This document shows positions 55,403 through 64,000 of a stretch of 64,000 bases of DNA, one piece after another; the stretch's first letter is position 1, and the number at the start of each line of letters is the position of its first letter. A program made the position numbers and the translations under genes. The notes beneath the pieces are model-generated. The model searched no databases and was not told the DNA's origin. It was given only the letters and a program-made list of their open reading frames with translations. The DNA comes from Porphyrobacter sp. (GTDB lineage: Bacteria; Pseudomonadota; Alphaproteobacteria; Sphingomonadales; Sphingomonadaceae): positions 62,001 to 126,000 of the forward strand of contig JAPZUC010000004.1 in the NCBI GenBank assembly GCA_027533455.1. The letters run 5' to 3'.

Positions 55403-58400
55403 ATTTCTGTCGATACTCTGCTGGCGAGCAAGCCCGAGGCTCTGACCAATTCTGTGCGTACCCGCGCCGACTGGGACGCCATGCGCGCCGCTGCGCTGGC
55501 CGATCCGGGCGCGTTCCACAGCGCCATCGCTGCCCGCAACATGCACTGGTTCGTGGCCGAGGTCGGCCCTTCTGGCGCCTGGCTCGCCAAGGACGATGAC
55601 GGCAGTTGGCGCGGGTGGGACGCAGACACTGGTGCGGCAGTCGCGCCTGCGTTGCCTTCCGGTTTCACTCCGTGGCGCACAGGCTTTGACGGGAGCAATG
55701 CGCCGCACTGGCGCTGGTTCGTGGGCGGGCGCACCAATGCGGCGTTTTCGGAACTCGACCGCCACGTGCTTTCCGGCCACGGCGCTGAAGCCGCGCTGAT
55801 CTTCGAAGGCGATCGCTGGGACATGTCGGCAAACGGCGGCAAGGGCGCGCCGATCGATTGCTTCACGGTGAGCCGCAAGCAATTGCTGCTTGAGGTGGCG
55901 AAATGCGCCGTCGCGCTTGAAGCGCTGGGCCTTAAGCCGGGCGACCGCATCGCGCTGAACATGCCGAGCATCGTGCCGCAGATCTACTGGACCGAGGCCG
56001 CCAAACGGATGGGCGTGGTCTATACGGCGGTGTTCGGCGGCTTCTCCGACAAAACCCTGTCGGACCGCATCGCTGATACCGGCGCGCGGGTGATCGTGAC
56101 CAGCGATGGCAGCTACCGCAACGCGCAGGTCGCGGCCTTCAAGAACGCCTACACCGACCCCGCGCTCGACAATTTCGTGCCTGTAACCACGGCGCTGGAA
56201 ATCCTCGGCGGGCTCGATCTCGAACTGCCTGAAGGCGGTCACGAAACGATCCTGGACACAGTCCGTGAGTCACTCGATGGCGAGATTACGGTCGACCGTT
56301 CGGACGTGATGCGCGGTGTGGGCCGGTCGCTGATCAATCTCGGGGCGGAAGGCCGCATCACCAGTGCGGATGCCGCGCGGGTCCGGATCGCGATCGCCTC
56401 CAGCCTTGTCACCCTGCCGCCGCGGGTGGAGGCGGTGATCGTGTGCCGCCACACCCACCAGCCCGACGTGATCTGGCGCGAGGAGCGCGACCGCTGGAGC
56501 CACGAACTGACCGATGCGGCTCTCGTAACAGTGCTCGAAAAGGCGCGCGCTGCCGGCTTTGACGTTCACGGCGAGACCGATCTGCTCGCGCTACCCGACA
56601 GCGATTTCGTCCGCGCGATCTGGGCTTCTTCCAAGCCCATGCCGGTCGATGCCGACTATCCGATGTTCTTCATCTACACCTCGGGCAGCACCGGCAAGCC
56701 CAAGGGGATCGTCCATTCCCATGGCTATGCGGCAGGCGTGGCCGAGACGATGGGGGTCAGCTTCGACGCGCGCCCCGGCGATACGCTGTTCGTGGTCGCC
56801 GATCCGGGCTGGATCACCGGCCAGAGCTACCTGATCTGCGCGCCGCTGATGACGCGGGTGACTTCGCTGGTCAGCGAAGGATCGCCGGTATTCCCGCACG
56901 CGGGCCGCTTTGCGTCGATGATCGAGCGGCACAATGTCCGCATCTTCAAGGCCGGGGTGACCTTCCTTAAGGCGATCATGTCCGATCCGGCCAACCTCGC
57001 CGAGCTTGAACGTTATGACATGAGCGGGCTTCGCGTCGCGACCTTCTGTGCCGAGCCGGTCAGCCCTTCGGTGCAGGCCTTCGGGATGGAGCATGTCACC
57101 CCGCGCTACATCAACTCCTACTGGGCGACCGAACACGGCGGGATCGCGTGGACACATATGTTCGGGAATGATGATTTCCCGCTGCGCCCCGATGCCCACG
57201 CCTATCCGCTGCCGTGGATTGTCGGCGATGTATGGGTCGAAGATGCCGATGCGGGCGCTCTCGTAGATGCACCCTTCACCCGCACCGATGCGGACGGGGT
57301 GCCGTGGCGCAAGGCCGCAATGGGCGAGAAGGGCGAGATCGTCATCGCCGCGCCTTACCCTTACCTTGCGCGCACCATCTGGGGCGATATTGCGGGCTTC
57401 AAGGTCGAAGACGGCCGCGTCGATCCGGCCTGGCGCGGCGATGCCAAGCGTTGGGAAGAGGGCTATTGGAAGCGCTGGAAAGGCGCTTGGGCTTATACGC
57501 AGGGCGATTTTGCGATTGCCCACGCCGACGGCTCCTTCTCGCTTCACGGGCGTTCGGACGATGTCATCAATGTCTCGGGCCACCGGATGGGGACCGAGGA
57601 GATCGAGGGCGCGGTGCTGCGCGACAAGGCGCTCGCGCCGGACTCGCCCGTCGGGAACGTGCTGGTGGTTGGCGCGCCGCACCGCGAGAAGGGGCTGACC
57701 CCGCTCGCCTTCGTGGTGCCGGTCGCGGGCCGCAAGCTTACACACGAGGACAAGCGCCGGTTGTTCGATCTCGTCCGTACCGAAAAGGGCGCGGTCGCCG
57801 TGCCGGCGGACTTCATCGAAGTCTCGCAATTCCCCGAAACCCGCTCGGGCAAATATATGCGCCGCATGGTTCGCGCGCTGGTGGTGGGCGAGGATGTCGG
57901 CGACGTCACGACGCTGCGCAACCCCGAGGCGCTGGACGAACTGCGCAAGGTTATTGACGACTGGCAGCGCAAACAGCGTATGAGCGACGAGCAGGCCCTG
58001 TTCGACCGTCACCGCTATTTCCTGGTGCAATACAACACGGTTGCGCCGGGCAAGCAGGTAGCGACCGTCACCGTCACCAACGCGCCGGTCAACGCCCTCA
58101 ATGAGCGCGCGATTGACGAGCTGGTGATGGTCACCTCGACGCTCGCGCGTGATGACAGCGTGGTTGCAGTGGTGTTTACCGGCGAAGGCACCTCGTCCTT
58201 CGTGGCGGGCGCCGACATCCGCCAGATGCTCGAAGAGATCCACACCGTCGAAGAGGCGATGGTGCTGCCCAATAACGCGCACCTTGCCTTCCGTACCATC
58301 GAGAACATGGGCAAGCCCTGCGTCGCGGCGGTGCAGGGCGTGGCGCTGGGCGGAGGCATGGAGTTCGCGCTCGCATGTCACTACCGCGTGGCCGAACCCG

Positions 58401-60910
58401 TGGCGCGTTTCGGCCAGCCCGAAATTCGCCTGCGCCTGCTCCCCGGCTATGGCGGCACCCAGCGTTTACCGCGCCTGCTCGCCGACCGCCGCGGGGCCGA
58501 AGGTGTGCGCGACGCACTCGATCTTATTCTGGGTGGGCGGAGCATCACGGCTGATGCGGCGGCGGAAATCGGTCTCGTCGACGCGCTGGTCGAAGGTGCG
58601 GAAGATGCACTCTCCGCGGCCCATGCAGCGGTGCGCGACTTCGTGAAAAACGGTTCGGGCTCCGCGCTCGGCAAGGCCTTCGCGGAACGTCAGGCCGCCG
58701 TAACGCGCTGGGAAACGGCGGCGGATTTCAGCCTCGATACGGTGCTGGAGGACGATTTCCTCCAGCGTATCCTGCGCCAGCTCGATTGGGCCGGGCGCGG
58801 GCCTGCCGGTGCGCGGGCGCTGGAAGCGGTGCGAGTGGGCCTTGAACAGGGCATCACCGCAGGCACCGCGCGCGAAGCGACGTTGTTCGCCGAAGCGATC
58901 GTTGACCCCGAGGGCGGCAAGACCGGCATCCGGCAATTTATGGACAAGGTTGCGCCCCCGCTACCGGTGCGGCGCGACGGCGTGTGGATTGATGCCGAGC
59001 ACGAGATGCGTGCTCAGGCATTGGAGGCAGCAGGCGATCTGCTTCCTGTGGGAGCGCCCTTCTATCCGGGCGTGACCCCGATCCCGCGTCACCAATACGC
59101 CTTCGGCATCGCCCGCGATCCCGACACGGGCCTGCCCCGCTTCGGCCCGCCGGCGAGCCACGAGAAGGAGCTGATCGTCTCCGTGCCCGAGCCCGCGCCC
59201 AACGAGGCGCTGCTCTACATGCTGACGAGCGAGGTCAACTTCAACGACATCTGGGCGCTGACCGGCATACCCGTTTCGCCCTTCGACGCGCACGAGGAAG
59301 ACGTTCAGATTACCGGCTCGGGCGGCATCGCGCTGGTCGCGGCGCTGGGCAGCGAAACGCGGGCTCAGGGGCGGATCAAGGTTGGCGATCTGGTGACGGT
59401 CTATTCGGGCACCAATGACCTCCTCAGCCCCCTGGTCGGCAATGACCCGATGTATGCCGATTTCAGCATTCAGGGCTACGAGACCGAGACCGGCAGCCAC
59501 GCGCAGTTCCTGACCGTGCAGGCGCCGCAGATGCACAAGGTTCCGCCTGATCTGACGCTGGAGCAGGCGGGGAGCTATGTGCTCAACCTCGGTACCATCG
59601 CGCGCTGCCTGTTCACCACCTTGCAGATCGCACCGGGGCGGACGCTGTTCGTCGAGGGTGCAGCGACAGGGACGGGGCTTGATGCGCTGCGCTCATCGGT
59701 GCGCACGGGCTTGCAGGTGACCGGACTGGTGTCCTCGGAAGAACGCGCGAGCTTCATCATGCGGGTGCAGGGCGCAGTTGGAGCCATCAACCGCAAGGAT
59801 GCGCGCTTTGCCGATCTCTATACCGTGGTGCCCGAGGACAAGGCCGAAGCCATCGCTTGGGAAGCTGCGGGCGCGCCGCTGGTCGAGCAGTACAAGGCAC
59901 TCAACGGCAGCAAGCTCGCCGATTACGTCGTCAGCCACGCGGGCGAGACCGCCTTCCCGCGCTCGTTCCAATTGCTCGCCGAGGGCGGCACGCTCGCCTT
60001 CTACGGGGCTTCGTCAGGCTACCACTTCAGCTTCATGGGTAAGCCGGGAACGGCCATCCCCGAGGAGATGCTCCGCCGTGCGGCTCTGCGCGGCGGGGAG
60101 GCGGTGCTGATCTACTACGGCCCCGGATCGAGCGAATTGCTCGACGAAACGGGCCTAGAGATGATCGAGGCCGCGCGTCGCTTCAACGCACGCTCGGTCA
60201 TCGCCACCACCACCGACGGACAGCGCGAGTTCCTGCAATCGCTGGGGCTGGAGGACGCGATCGAAGGCATCGTCAGCCTCGAAGCGATCCGCAGGCGGGA
60301 AGGGGCCAACTTCCACTGGCCTGACACCATGCCGCGCCTGCCCGACGCGAAGGCCGATATCGAGGTCTTCAAGGCTGCGGTGCGCGACTATCAGGACCGT
60401 GTGATGAAGCCCTTCGGCTCGGCCGTGGGCAAGATTCTGCGCTCCCCCGACAATCCGCGCGGCAACCCCGATCTGGTGTTCGAGCGGGCCGGGCAGGACA
60501 CGCTCGGCATCTCGACCTCGCTCGTGAAGCCCTTCACCGGGCGGGTGATCTTCGCCGAGGATATGACCGGCTGCCGCTTCACCTTCTACGCGCCTCAGGT
60601 CTGGACCCGCCAGCGCAAGATCCTGATGCCGACCGCGAACATCTTCGGCACGCACCTGTGCAATGCCTACGAAGTGGCGCGGATGAACGACATGATCGCA
60701 GCCGGCCTGCTCGAGGTGACGGAGCCCGAAGTGGTGACGTGGGACGGGCTACCGGAAGCGCACCAGGCCATGTGGGACAACCGGCACACGGGATCGACCT
60801 ATGTGGTCAATCACGCACTGCCGGAAATGGGCCTCAGGAGCCGGGATGCGCTGCTTGAAGCATGGGCTGCCGCGCAGGCCTCGGTCACGGTCGGGGAACC
60901 CGACACGTAA
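55403..60910 (+). CDS. pcs: trifunctional propionyl-CoA synthase
   Basis: About 1835 residues. Converts 3-hydroxypropionate, ATP, CoA and NADPH to propionyl-CoA. Three fused domains: an acyl-CoA synthetase (about 20-870; AMP motif YTSGSTGKPKG near 423, HGRSDDVINVSGHRMG, acyl-adenylating Lys in SGKYMRR near 817), an enoyl-CoA hydratase (about 890-1190; FVAGADIRQML, GVALGGGMEFALACHYR, PGYGGTQRLP), and a Ccr-like enoyl-CoA reductase (about 1260-1820; EVNFNDIWALTGIP, EGAATGTGLDA, VNHALPEMGL). Length and order match the Chloroflexus enzyme (about 1820) and the Erythrobacter NAP1 enzyme. No ATG or GTG lies at the expected N-terminus: homology begins near an ATT at 55403; in-frame TTG codons lie at 55358 and 55367. 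Confidence 0.96.
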   Translation: MSVDTLLASKPEALTNSVRTRADWDAMRAAALADPGAFHSAIAARNMHWFVAEVGPSGAWLAKDDDGSWRGWDADTGAAVAPALPSGFTPWRTGFDGSNAPHWRWFVGGRTNAAFSELDRHVLSGHGAEAALIFEGDRWDMSANGGKGAPIDCFTVSRKQLLLEVAKCAVALEALGLKPGDRIALNMPSIVPQIYWTEAAKRMGVVYTAVFGGFSDKTLSDRIADTGARVIVTSDGSYRNAQVAAFKNAYTDPALDNFVPVTTALEILGGLDLELPEGGHETILDTVRESLDGEITVDRSDVMRGVGRSLINLGAEGRITSADAARVRIAIASSLVTLPPRVEAVIVCRHTHQPDVIWREERDRWSHELTDAALVTVLEKARAAGFDVHGETDLLALPDSDFVRAIWASSKPMPVDADYPMFFIYTSGSTGKPKGIVHSHGYAAGVAETMGVSFDARPGDTLFVVADPGWITGQSYLICAPLMTRVTSLVSEGSPVFPHAGRFASMIERHNVRIFKAGVTFLKAIMSDPANLAELERYDMSGLRVATFCAEPVSPSVQAFGMEHVTPRYINSYWATEHGGIAWTHMFGNDDFPLRPDAHAYPLPWIVGDVWVEDADAGALVDAPFTRTDADGVPWRKAAMGEKGEIVIAAPYPYLARTIWGDIAGFKVEDGRVDPAWRGDAKRWEEGYWKRWKGAWAYTQGDFAIAHADGSFSLHGRSDDVINVSGHRMGTEEIEGAVLRDKALAPDSPVGNVLVVGAPHREKGLTPLAFVVPVAGRKLTHEDKRRLFDLVRTEKGAVAVPADFIEVSQFPETRSGKYMRRMVRALVVGEDVGDVTTLRNPEALDELRKVIDDWQRKQRMSDEQALFDRHRYFLVQYNTVAPGKQVATVTVTNAPVNALNERAIDELVMVTSTLARDDSVVAVVFTGEGTSSFVAGADIRQMLEEIHTVEEAMVLPNNAHLAFRTIENMGKPCVAAVQGVALGGGMEFALACHYRVAEPVARFGQPEIRLRLLPGYGGTQRLPRLLADRRGAEGVRDALDLILGGRSITADAAAEIGLVDALVEGAEDALSAAHAAVRDFVKNGSGSALGKAFAERQAAVTRWETAADFSLDTVLEDDFLQRILRQLDWAGRGPAGARALEAVRVGLEQGITAGTAREATLFAEAIVDPEGGKTGIRQFMDKVAPPLPVRRDGVWIDAEHEMRAQALEAAGDLLPVGAPFYPGVTPIPRHQYAFGIARDPDTGLPRFGPPASHEKELIVSVPEPAPNEALLYMLTSEVNFNDIWALTGIPVSPFDAHEEDVQITGSGGIALVAALGSETRAQGRIKVGDLVTVYSGTNDLLSPLVGNDPMYADFSIQGYETETGSHAQFLTVQAPQMHKVPPDLTLEQAGSYVLNLGTIARCLFTTLQIAPGRTLFVEGAATGTGLDALRSSVRTGLQVTGLVSSEERASFIMRVQGAVGAINRKDARFADLYTVVPEDKAEAIAWEAAGAPLVEQYKALNGSKLADYVVSHAGETAFPRSFQLLAEGGTLAFYGASSGYHFSFMGKPGTAIPEEMLRRAALRGGEAVLIYYGPGSSELLDETGLEMIEAARRFNARSVIATTTDGQREFLQSLGLEDAIEGIVSLEAIRRREGANFHWPDTMPRLPDAKADIEVFKAAVRDYQDRVMKPFGSAVGKILRSPDNPRGNPDLVFERAGQDTLGISTSLVKPFTGRVIFAEDMTGCRFTFYAPQVWTRQRKILMPTANIFGTHLCNAYEVARMNDMIAAGLLEVTEPEVVTWDGLPEAHQAMWDNRHTGSTYVVNHALPEMGLRSRDALLEAWAAAQASVTVGEPDT

Positions 60911-60974
60911 TCCGTGCGTTGCGATTTTTGAAACGTTCTTAGCTCTCCTCCCCAGGGTTTGAACGAAACACAAA

Positions 60975-60991
60975 GCGAAGCGCAGCTTCGC
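60975..60991 (+). promoter_or_regulatory. hairpin in the pcs-mcr intergenic leader
   Basis: GCGAAGC-GCA-GCTTCGC, a perfect 7-bp stem with a 3-base loop, 25 bases before the mcr start and without a T-tract. It could stabilise or process the message between the two genes. Confidence 0.35.
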
Positions 60992-61015
60992 AGTAATTCT
61001 GTGAGGAGAGGGCTT

Positions 61016-64000
61016 ATGGCCAAACTGAAAACTGTTGCCGCTGCGCCTGCCTTGCAAGGCGATGTTCCGGGCCGCCTGGCGGGCAAGATCGCCGTCGTTA
61101 CCGGCGCGGCAGGCAATCTGGGCGGGCATATCGTTACCCACTACCTTGCAGAAGGTGCAACCGTGGTGATGACGGGGCGTACCCCCGATCGCACCAAGGC
61201 CGCTGCCGAAGCGCTGCTGAAGGCCACCGGGGCCGATCCGGCGCGGCTTGCCACAGTAGCGCTCGACGGCGGAGACATCGCATCCGTGCGCGCCGCGATT
61301 GCCGAGGTGGTGAAGCAGTTCGGGCGGATCGATATTCTGGTGAACAACGCCGGAAGCGCCGGGCCCAAGCAACCGATCGAGAACCTGCCATTGACGGCAG
61401 AGGAGCTCGCCGCCCTCCAGAAGAAGGGTAGCACCGACAGCGAGACCGTGGGCGATGCGCTGCGCAACATTTTCGGCGTTGCATGGAATGTTGCGCGCGT
61501 CGCGGCCGAGCACATCCCCGAAGGCGGCTCGATCATCAACGTTTCGACGATCTTCAGCCGCACGCCCTATTACGCGCGTGCCGCCTATGTCGTCCCCAAG
61601 GCGGCGATGAATGCGTGGAGCCGCGAACTCAGCCTGGAACTTGGCCCCAAGGGGATTCGCGTCAACCTCGTCTACCCCGGCCCGATCGAAAGCGAACGCA
61701 TCCGCAACGTCTTCGCCGCGATGGACACCGCGCGTGGCGATGCGGCGGGGACTACCGCGACGCAGTTCTTCGACATGATGAGCCTCGAACGCGCGACCGG
61801 CGGGAACGACAAGGCCAAGACTTTCCCGACGCCGAACGATATCGCCACGACCTGCGTGTTTCTCGGCTCGGACGAAAGCGCTGCCTATAATGGCCACGAT
61901 TTCGAGGTCACCCACGGCATGTCCGTGCGCAAGGAACAGCGTTCGACCTATCTGGCGCGTCCCACCATGCGCTCGATGGACGGCACCGGCCTTGCCGTGC
62001 TGATCGCAGCTGGCGACGATTGGGAGGAGGCGCTTGAAATCGCGCAGGTGCAGCTTGCCTGCGGGGCCGAAGTCGTGCTCGGCCTGCCGCGCGCTGCCGA
62101 TGTTGCCATTTCCGAGAAGCGCTGCGCGGCGCTCGGCCTGTCGGACAAGCTCAGCATCATCCGTTTCAGCCGCAAGGACCCGGCAGCGATGGAAGCCGCG
62201 CTGGAGGATTACACCGCCAAGGGCACACCCGTCAGCGGAGCGCTGTTCCTTCCCGCCTTGGGCGCGGGCGAACTCAGCGGCGCGATTACTACTGCTGATG
62301 ATGGCGTGGTCGAGGCGCTGATGGATGCCGAACTCGCTGGCAATATGGCGCTCGCGCGGACAATGAGCCGCTACTGGAAGCGCCACGACAACCTTCTCCA
62401 GCCGCCGCGCTTCGTCTTCGTCAGCCATGCGAGCGACGGGAAGGGCGATATCTACGGCCACATCCTGCGCGCCGCGACCGAGCAGCTGATCCGCATCTGG
62501 CGCGACGAGAGCGAGATCGACACCGCCCATGGCCGCCGTCGTCAGGCCGAATGGGGCAACCAGATCGTCCGCTTCACCAATACCGAGGCCGAGAACATCC
62601 GCTTCACCGCGGGCCACGCCGCGCGAATCCTGCTCAAGGAAAGCAAGCTCGGCGAGATCACCCTCTACGTCCCGTCGAACATCGGCGAGGCGACGGGTGC
62701 GCGCAAGGCGATGCCCGGCTTCTCAGAGAACATCACCGGGCTGCATCTGGGCAAAGTCGCGCTGATTACCGGCGGTTCCGCCGGGATCGGCGGGCAGGTC
62801 GCCCGTCTGTTGGCACTCGCCGGCGGCAAGGTGATGATGGTTGCCCGCCGCGAAAGCGAGCTGGCGGTCGCGCGCGCGCGGATCGTCTCCGAGCTGGAGG
62901 ATATCGGTTTCGCGGGTGTCGAGCGGAGGGTGCAGACCCTCGCCAATGTCGATGTCAGCAATTTCGAGAGCCTGAAGGGCGCGGTCGACGCGACTCTGAA
63001 GGCCTTCGGGCGGATCGACTACCTGATCAACAACGCGGGCGTTGCGGGCGCGGAGGACATGGTCGTCGACATGGGTGTCGACGCGTGGAACTACACGCTC
63101 GATGCGAACCTCGTGTCGAACTACTTCCTCATGCACCACGTCGCGCCGCTAATGAAGGCGCAAGGATCGGGCTACATCCTCAACGTCTCGTCCTATTTCG
63201 GCGGCGAGAAGTACCTTGCGGTCGCATACCCGAACCGTGCCGATTACGCCGTGTCCAAGGCCGGCCAGCGTGCGATGGTCGAAAGCATGGCGCGCTATCT
63301 CGGACCGGAAGTGCAGTTCAACGCGATTGCTCCTGGCCCGGTCGATGGCGACCGCCTCTCGGGCACTGGGGGCAAGCCCGGGCTGTTCGAACGGCGCGGC
63401 AAGCTGATCCTCGAGAACAAGCGCCTCAATGCCGTCCATGCCGCCGCGATCAAGGCGATCCGGCGCGGGGTGCGGGTCGAGGCGGTGCTGGCGCGGCTCG
63501 CCCGCAATGACACCGTCAAAATGAGCCACGACACCAACAACCCGCGCGAGTTGCGCGAACTGGCCTTGGCGTGCGCGCGCGAGGGCGATGGAACCTGCAC
63601 CTGGGACCAGTATCTACTCACGCCCACCATCGCTGCCGCGCTGATCGGACGGCTGCGGCAGGCGGGCCTGTTCCTCGATGCGCCGGAATGGAACGACCGC
63701 CCGGCCACGCCCGAGGCGGATTGCGACTGGCTGCTGCGTGTTCCGCCAGAGGACGCGCCTTTCCTCCCCGCCGACAAGATTGCGGTGGAGGCCAACAAGG
63801 TCGGCACCGGCGTGCTCTCGAAGCTCTATCTCGGCAAGATGCCGACTGAGCATGACGTGGCGCAGGCGACCGTGTTCTTCCTCGCCGACCGCGCTGTTTC
63901 GGGCGAGACCTTCATGCCTTCGGGTGGTCTCTCGGTCGAGCGCTCGACCACCGAGCGCGAGCTGTTCGGTTCGCCGAAGCAGGAACGTTTGGACCAGATG
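61016..64000 (+). CDS. mcr: bifunctional malonyl-CoA reductase (partial, C-terminus outside window)
   Basis: 995 residues visible of an expected roughly 1220. Two SDR-type halves. The N-terminal half (about 20-560; VTGAAGNLGG cofactor loop, LVNNAGSAG, Tyr-x3-Lys in YVVPK) reduces malonate semialdehyde to 3-hydroxypropionate in the Chloroflexus enzyme. The second half starts near residue 578 (ALITGGSAGIGGQVA, LINNAGVAG, DYAVSKAGQRAM) and reduces malonyl-CoA to the semialdehyde. AGGAGAGG precedes the ATG at 61016. It lies 105 bases behind pcs on the same strand, so both probably form one unit. Confidence 0.95.
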   Translation, partial: MAKLKTVAAAPALQGDVPGRLAGKIAVVTGAAGNLGGHIVTHYLAEGATVVMTGRTPDRTKAAAEALLKATGADPARLATVALDGGDIASVRAAIAEVVKQFGRIDILVNNAGSAGPKQPIENLPLTAEELAALQKKGSTDSETVGDALRNIFGVAWNVARVAAEHIPEGGSIINVSTIFSRTPYYARAAYVVPKAAMNAWSRELSLELGPKGIRVNLVYPGPIESERIRNVFAAMDTARGDAAGTTATQFFDMMSLERATGGNDKAKTFPTPNDIATTCVFLGSDESAAYNGHDFEVTHGMSVRKEQRSTYLARPTMRSMDGTGLAVLIAAGDDWEEALEIAQVQLACGAEVVLGLPRAADVAISEKRCAALGLSDKLSIIRFSRKDPAAMEAALEDYTAKGTPVSGALFLPALGAGELSGAITTADDGVVEALMDAELAGNMALARTMSRYWKRHDNLLQPPRFVFVSHASDGKGDIYGHILRAATEQLIRIWRDESEIDTAHGRRRQAEWGNQIVRFTNTEAENIRFTAGHAARILLKESKLGEITLYVPSNIGEATGARKAMPGFSENITGLHLGKVALITGGSAGIGGQVARLLALAGGKVMMVARRESELAVARARIVSELEDIGFAGVERRVQTLANVDVSNFESLKGAVDATLKAFGRIDYLINNAGVAGAEDMVVDMGVDAWNYTLDANLVSNYFLMHHVAPLMKAQGSGYILNVSSYFGGEKYLAVAYPNRADYAVSKAGQRAMVESMARYLGPEVQFNAIAPGPVDGDRLSGTGGKPGLFERRGKLILENKRLNAVHAAAIKAIRRGVRVEAVLARLARNDTVKMSHDTNNPRELRELALACAREGDGTCTWDQYLLTPTIAAALIGRLRQAGLFLDAPEWNDRPATPEADCDWLLRVPPEDAPFLPADKIAVEANKVGTGVLSKLYLGKMPTEHDVAQATVFFLADRAVSGETFMPSGGLSVERSTTERELFGSPKQERLDQM

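Noticed and set aside
56591-58381. Minus-strand open frame of 596 codons inside pcs
   Set aside because: Antisense to conserved synthetase and hydratase motifs.
60749-62617. Minus-strand open frame of 622 codons across the pcs-mcr joint
   Set aside because: Antisense to the ends of two well-conserved genes; no domain recognised.

Overview
The window is a GC-rich chromosomal segment from an alphaproteobacterium, most likely order Sphingomonadales, family Erythrobacteraceae (Erythrobacter/Porphyrobacter type). This rests on a dcw cluster with meso-DAP-type MurE, the neighbours of ftsZ, the compact cobA-DUF2849-cysI-DUF934-cysH sulfur operon, and adjacent propionyl-CoA synthase and malonyl-CoA reductase genes, a combination known from Erythrobacter sp. 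NAP1. I see no insertion sequence, phage, CRISPR array or rRNA. The one RNA gene is a tRNA-Ala(CGC), and there is one cobalamin riboswitch.

Layout. 1-13.5 kb is housekeeping: a partial M17 leucyl aminopeptidase (minus strand, cut by the window start), a lipoprotein, map, ccmAB with a small membrane protein, a PCD-type dehydratase, an SDR, an Asp/Asn-hydroxylase-like gene coupled to a sulfotransferase, an AlkA-like glycosylase, a 2Fe-2S ferredoxin, a DUF1905 protein, cysK and two envelope proteins. 13.5-33.1 kb is a full dcw cluster in one orientation: mraZ-rsmH-ftsL-ftsI-murE-murF-mraY-murD-ftsW-murG-murC-murB-ddl-ftsQ-ftsA-ftsZ. Most joints are 4-base start/stop overlaps, so it probably forms one long transcription unit, with an extra promoter region before ftsZ. 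33-38 kb holds a TPR/SPOR protein, a YbjN-like protein, proC, a Bax-inhibitor-1 family protein and a lipoprotein. 38.2-44 kb holds tRNA-Ala, the cobalamin riboswitch with btuB, then obgE-proB and an epimerase. 44-48 kb (minus) is the assimilatory sulfate reduction operon. 48-51 kb (minus) is sulfurtransferase-metC-mscS. Then come a proline-rich membrane protein, queF and a PAS-GGDEF-EAL-PilZ protein.

The last 8.6 kb is the metabolic highlight. A single giant gene encodes trifunctional propionyl-CoA synthase (acyl-CoA synthetase + enoyl-CoA hydratase + enoyl-CoA reductase). It is followed 105 bases later by bifunctional malonyl-CoA reductase, which runs off the window. Together they would convert malonyl-CoA via malonate semialdehyde and 3-hydroxypropionate to propionyl-CoA, the signature segment of the 3-hydroxypropionate bi-cycle. 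The remaining bi-cycle enzymes are not in the window. Propionyl-CoA is usually assimilated through B12-dependent methylmalonyl-CoA mutase, so the riboswitch-controlled btuB may be functionally relevant (inference).

Non-coding signals include two near-perfect parS sites about 51.6 kb apart, one overlapping a start codon; a perfect DnaA box before ftsZ; 10-bp-phased GGGA/TCCC repeats before mraZ that resemble MraZ boxes; and a dispersed three-hairpin repeat with two clear copies abutting stop codons, a paired arm that changes on both sides, and one diverged copy near the tRNA.
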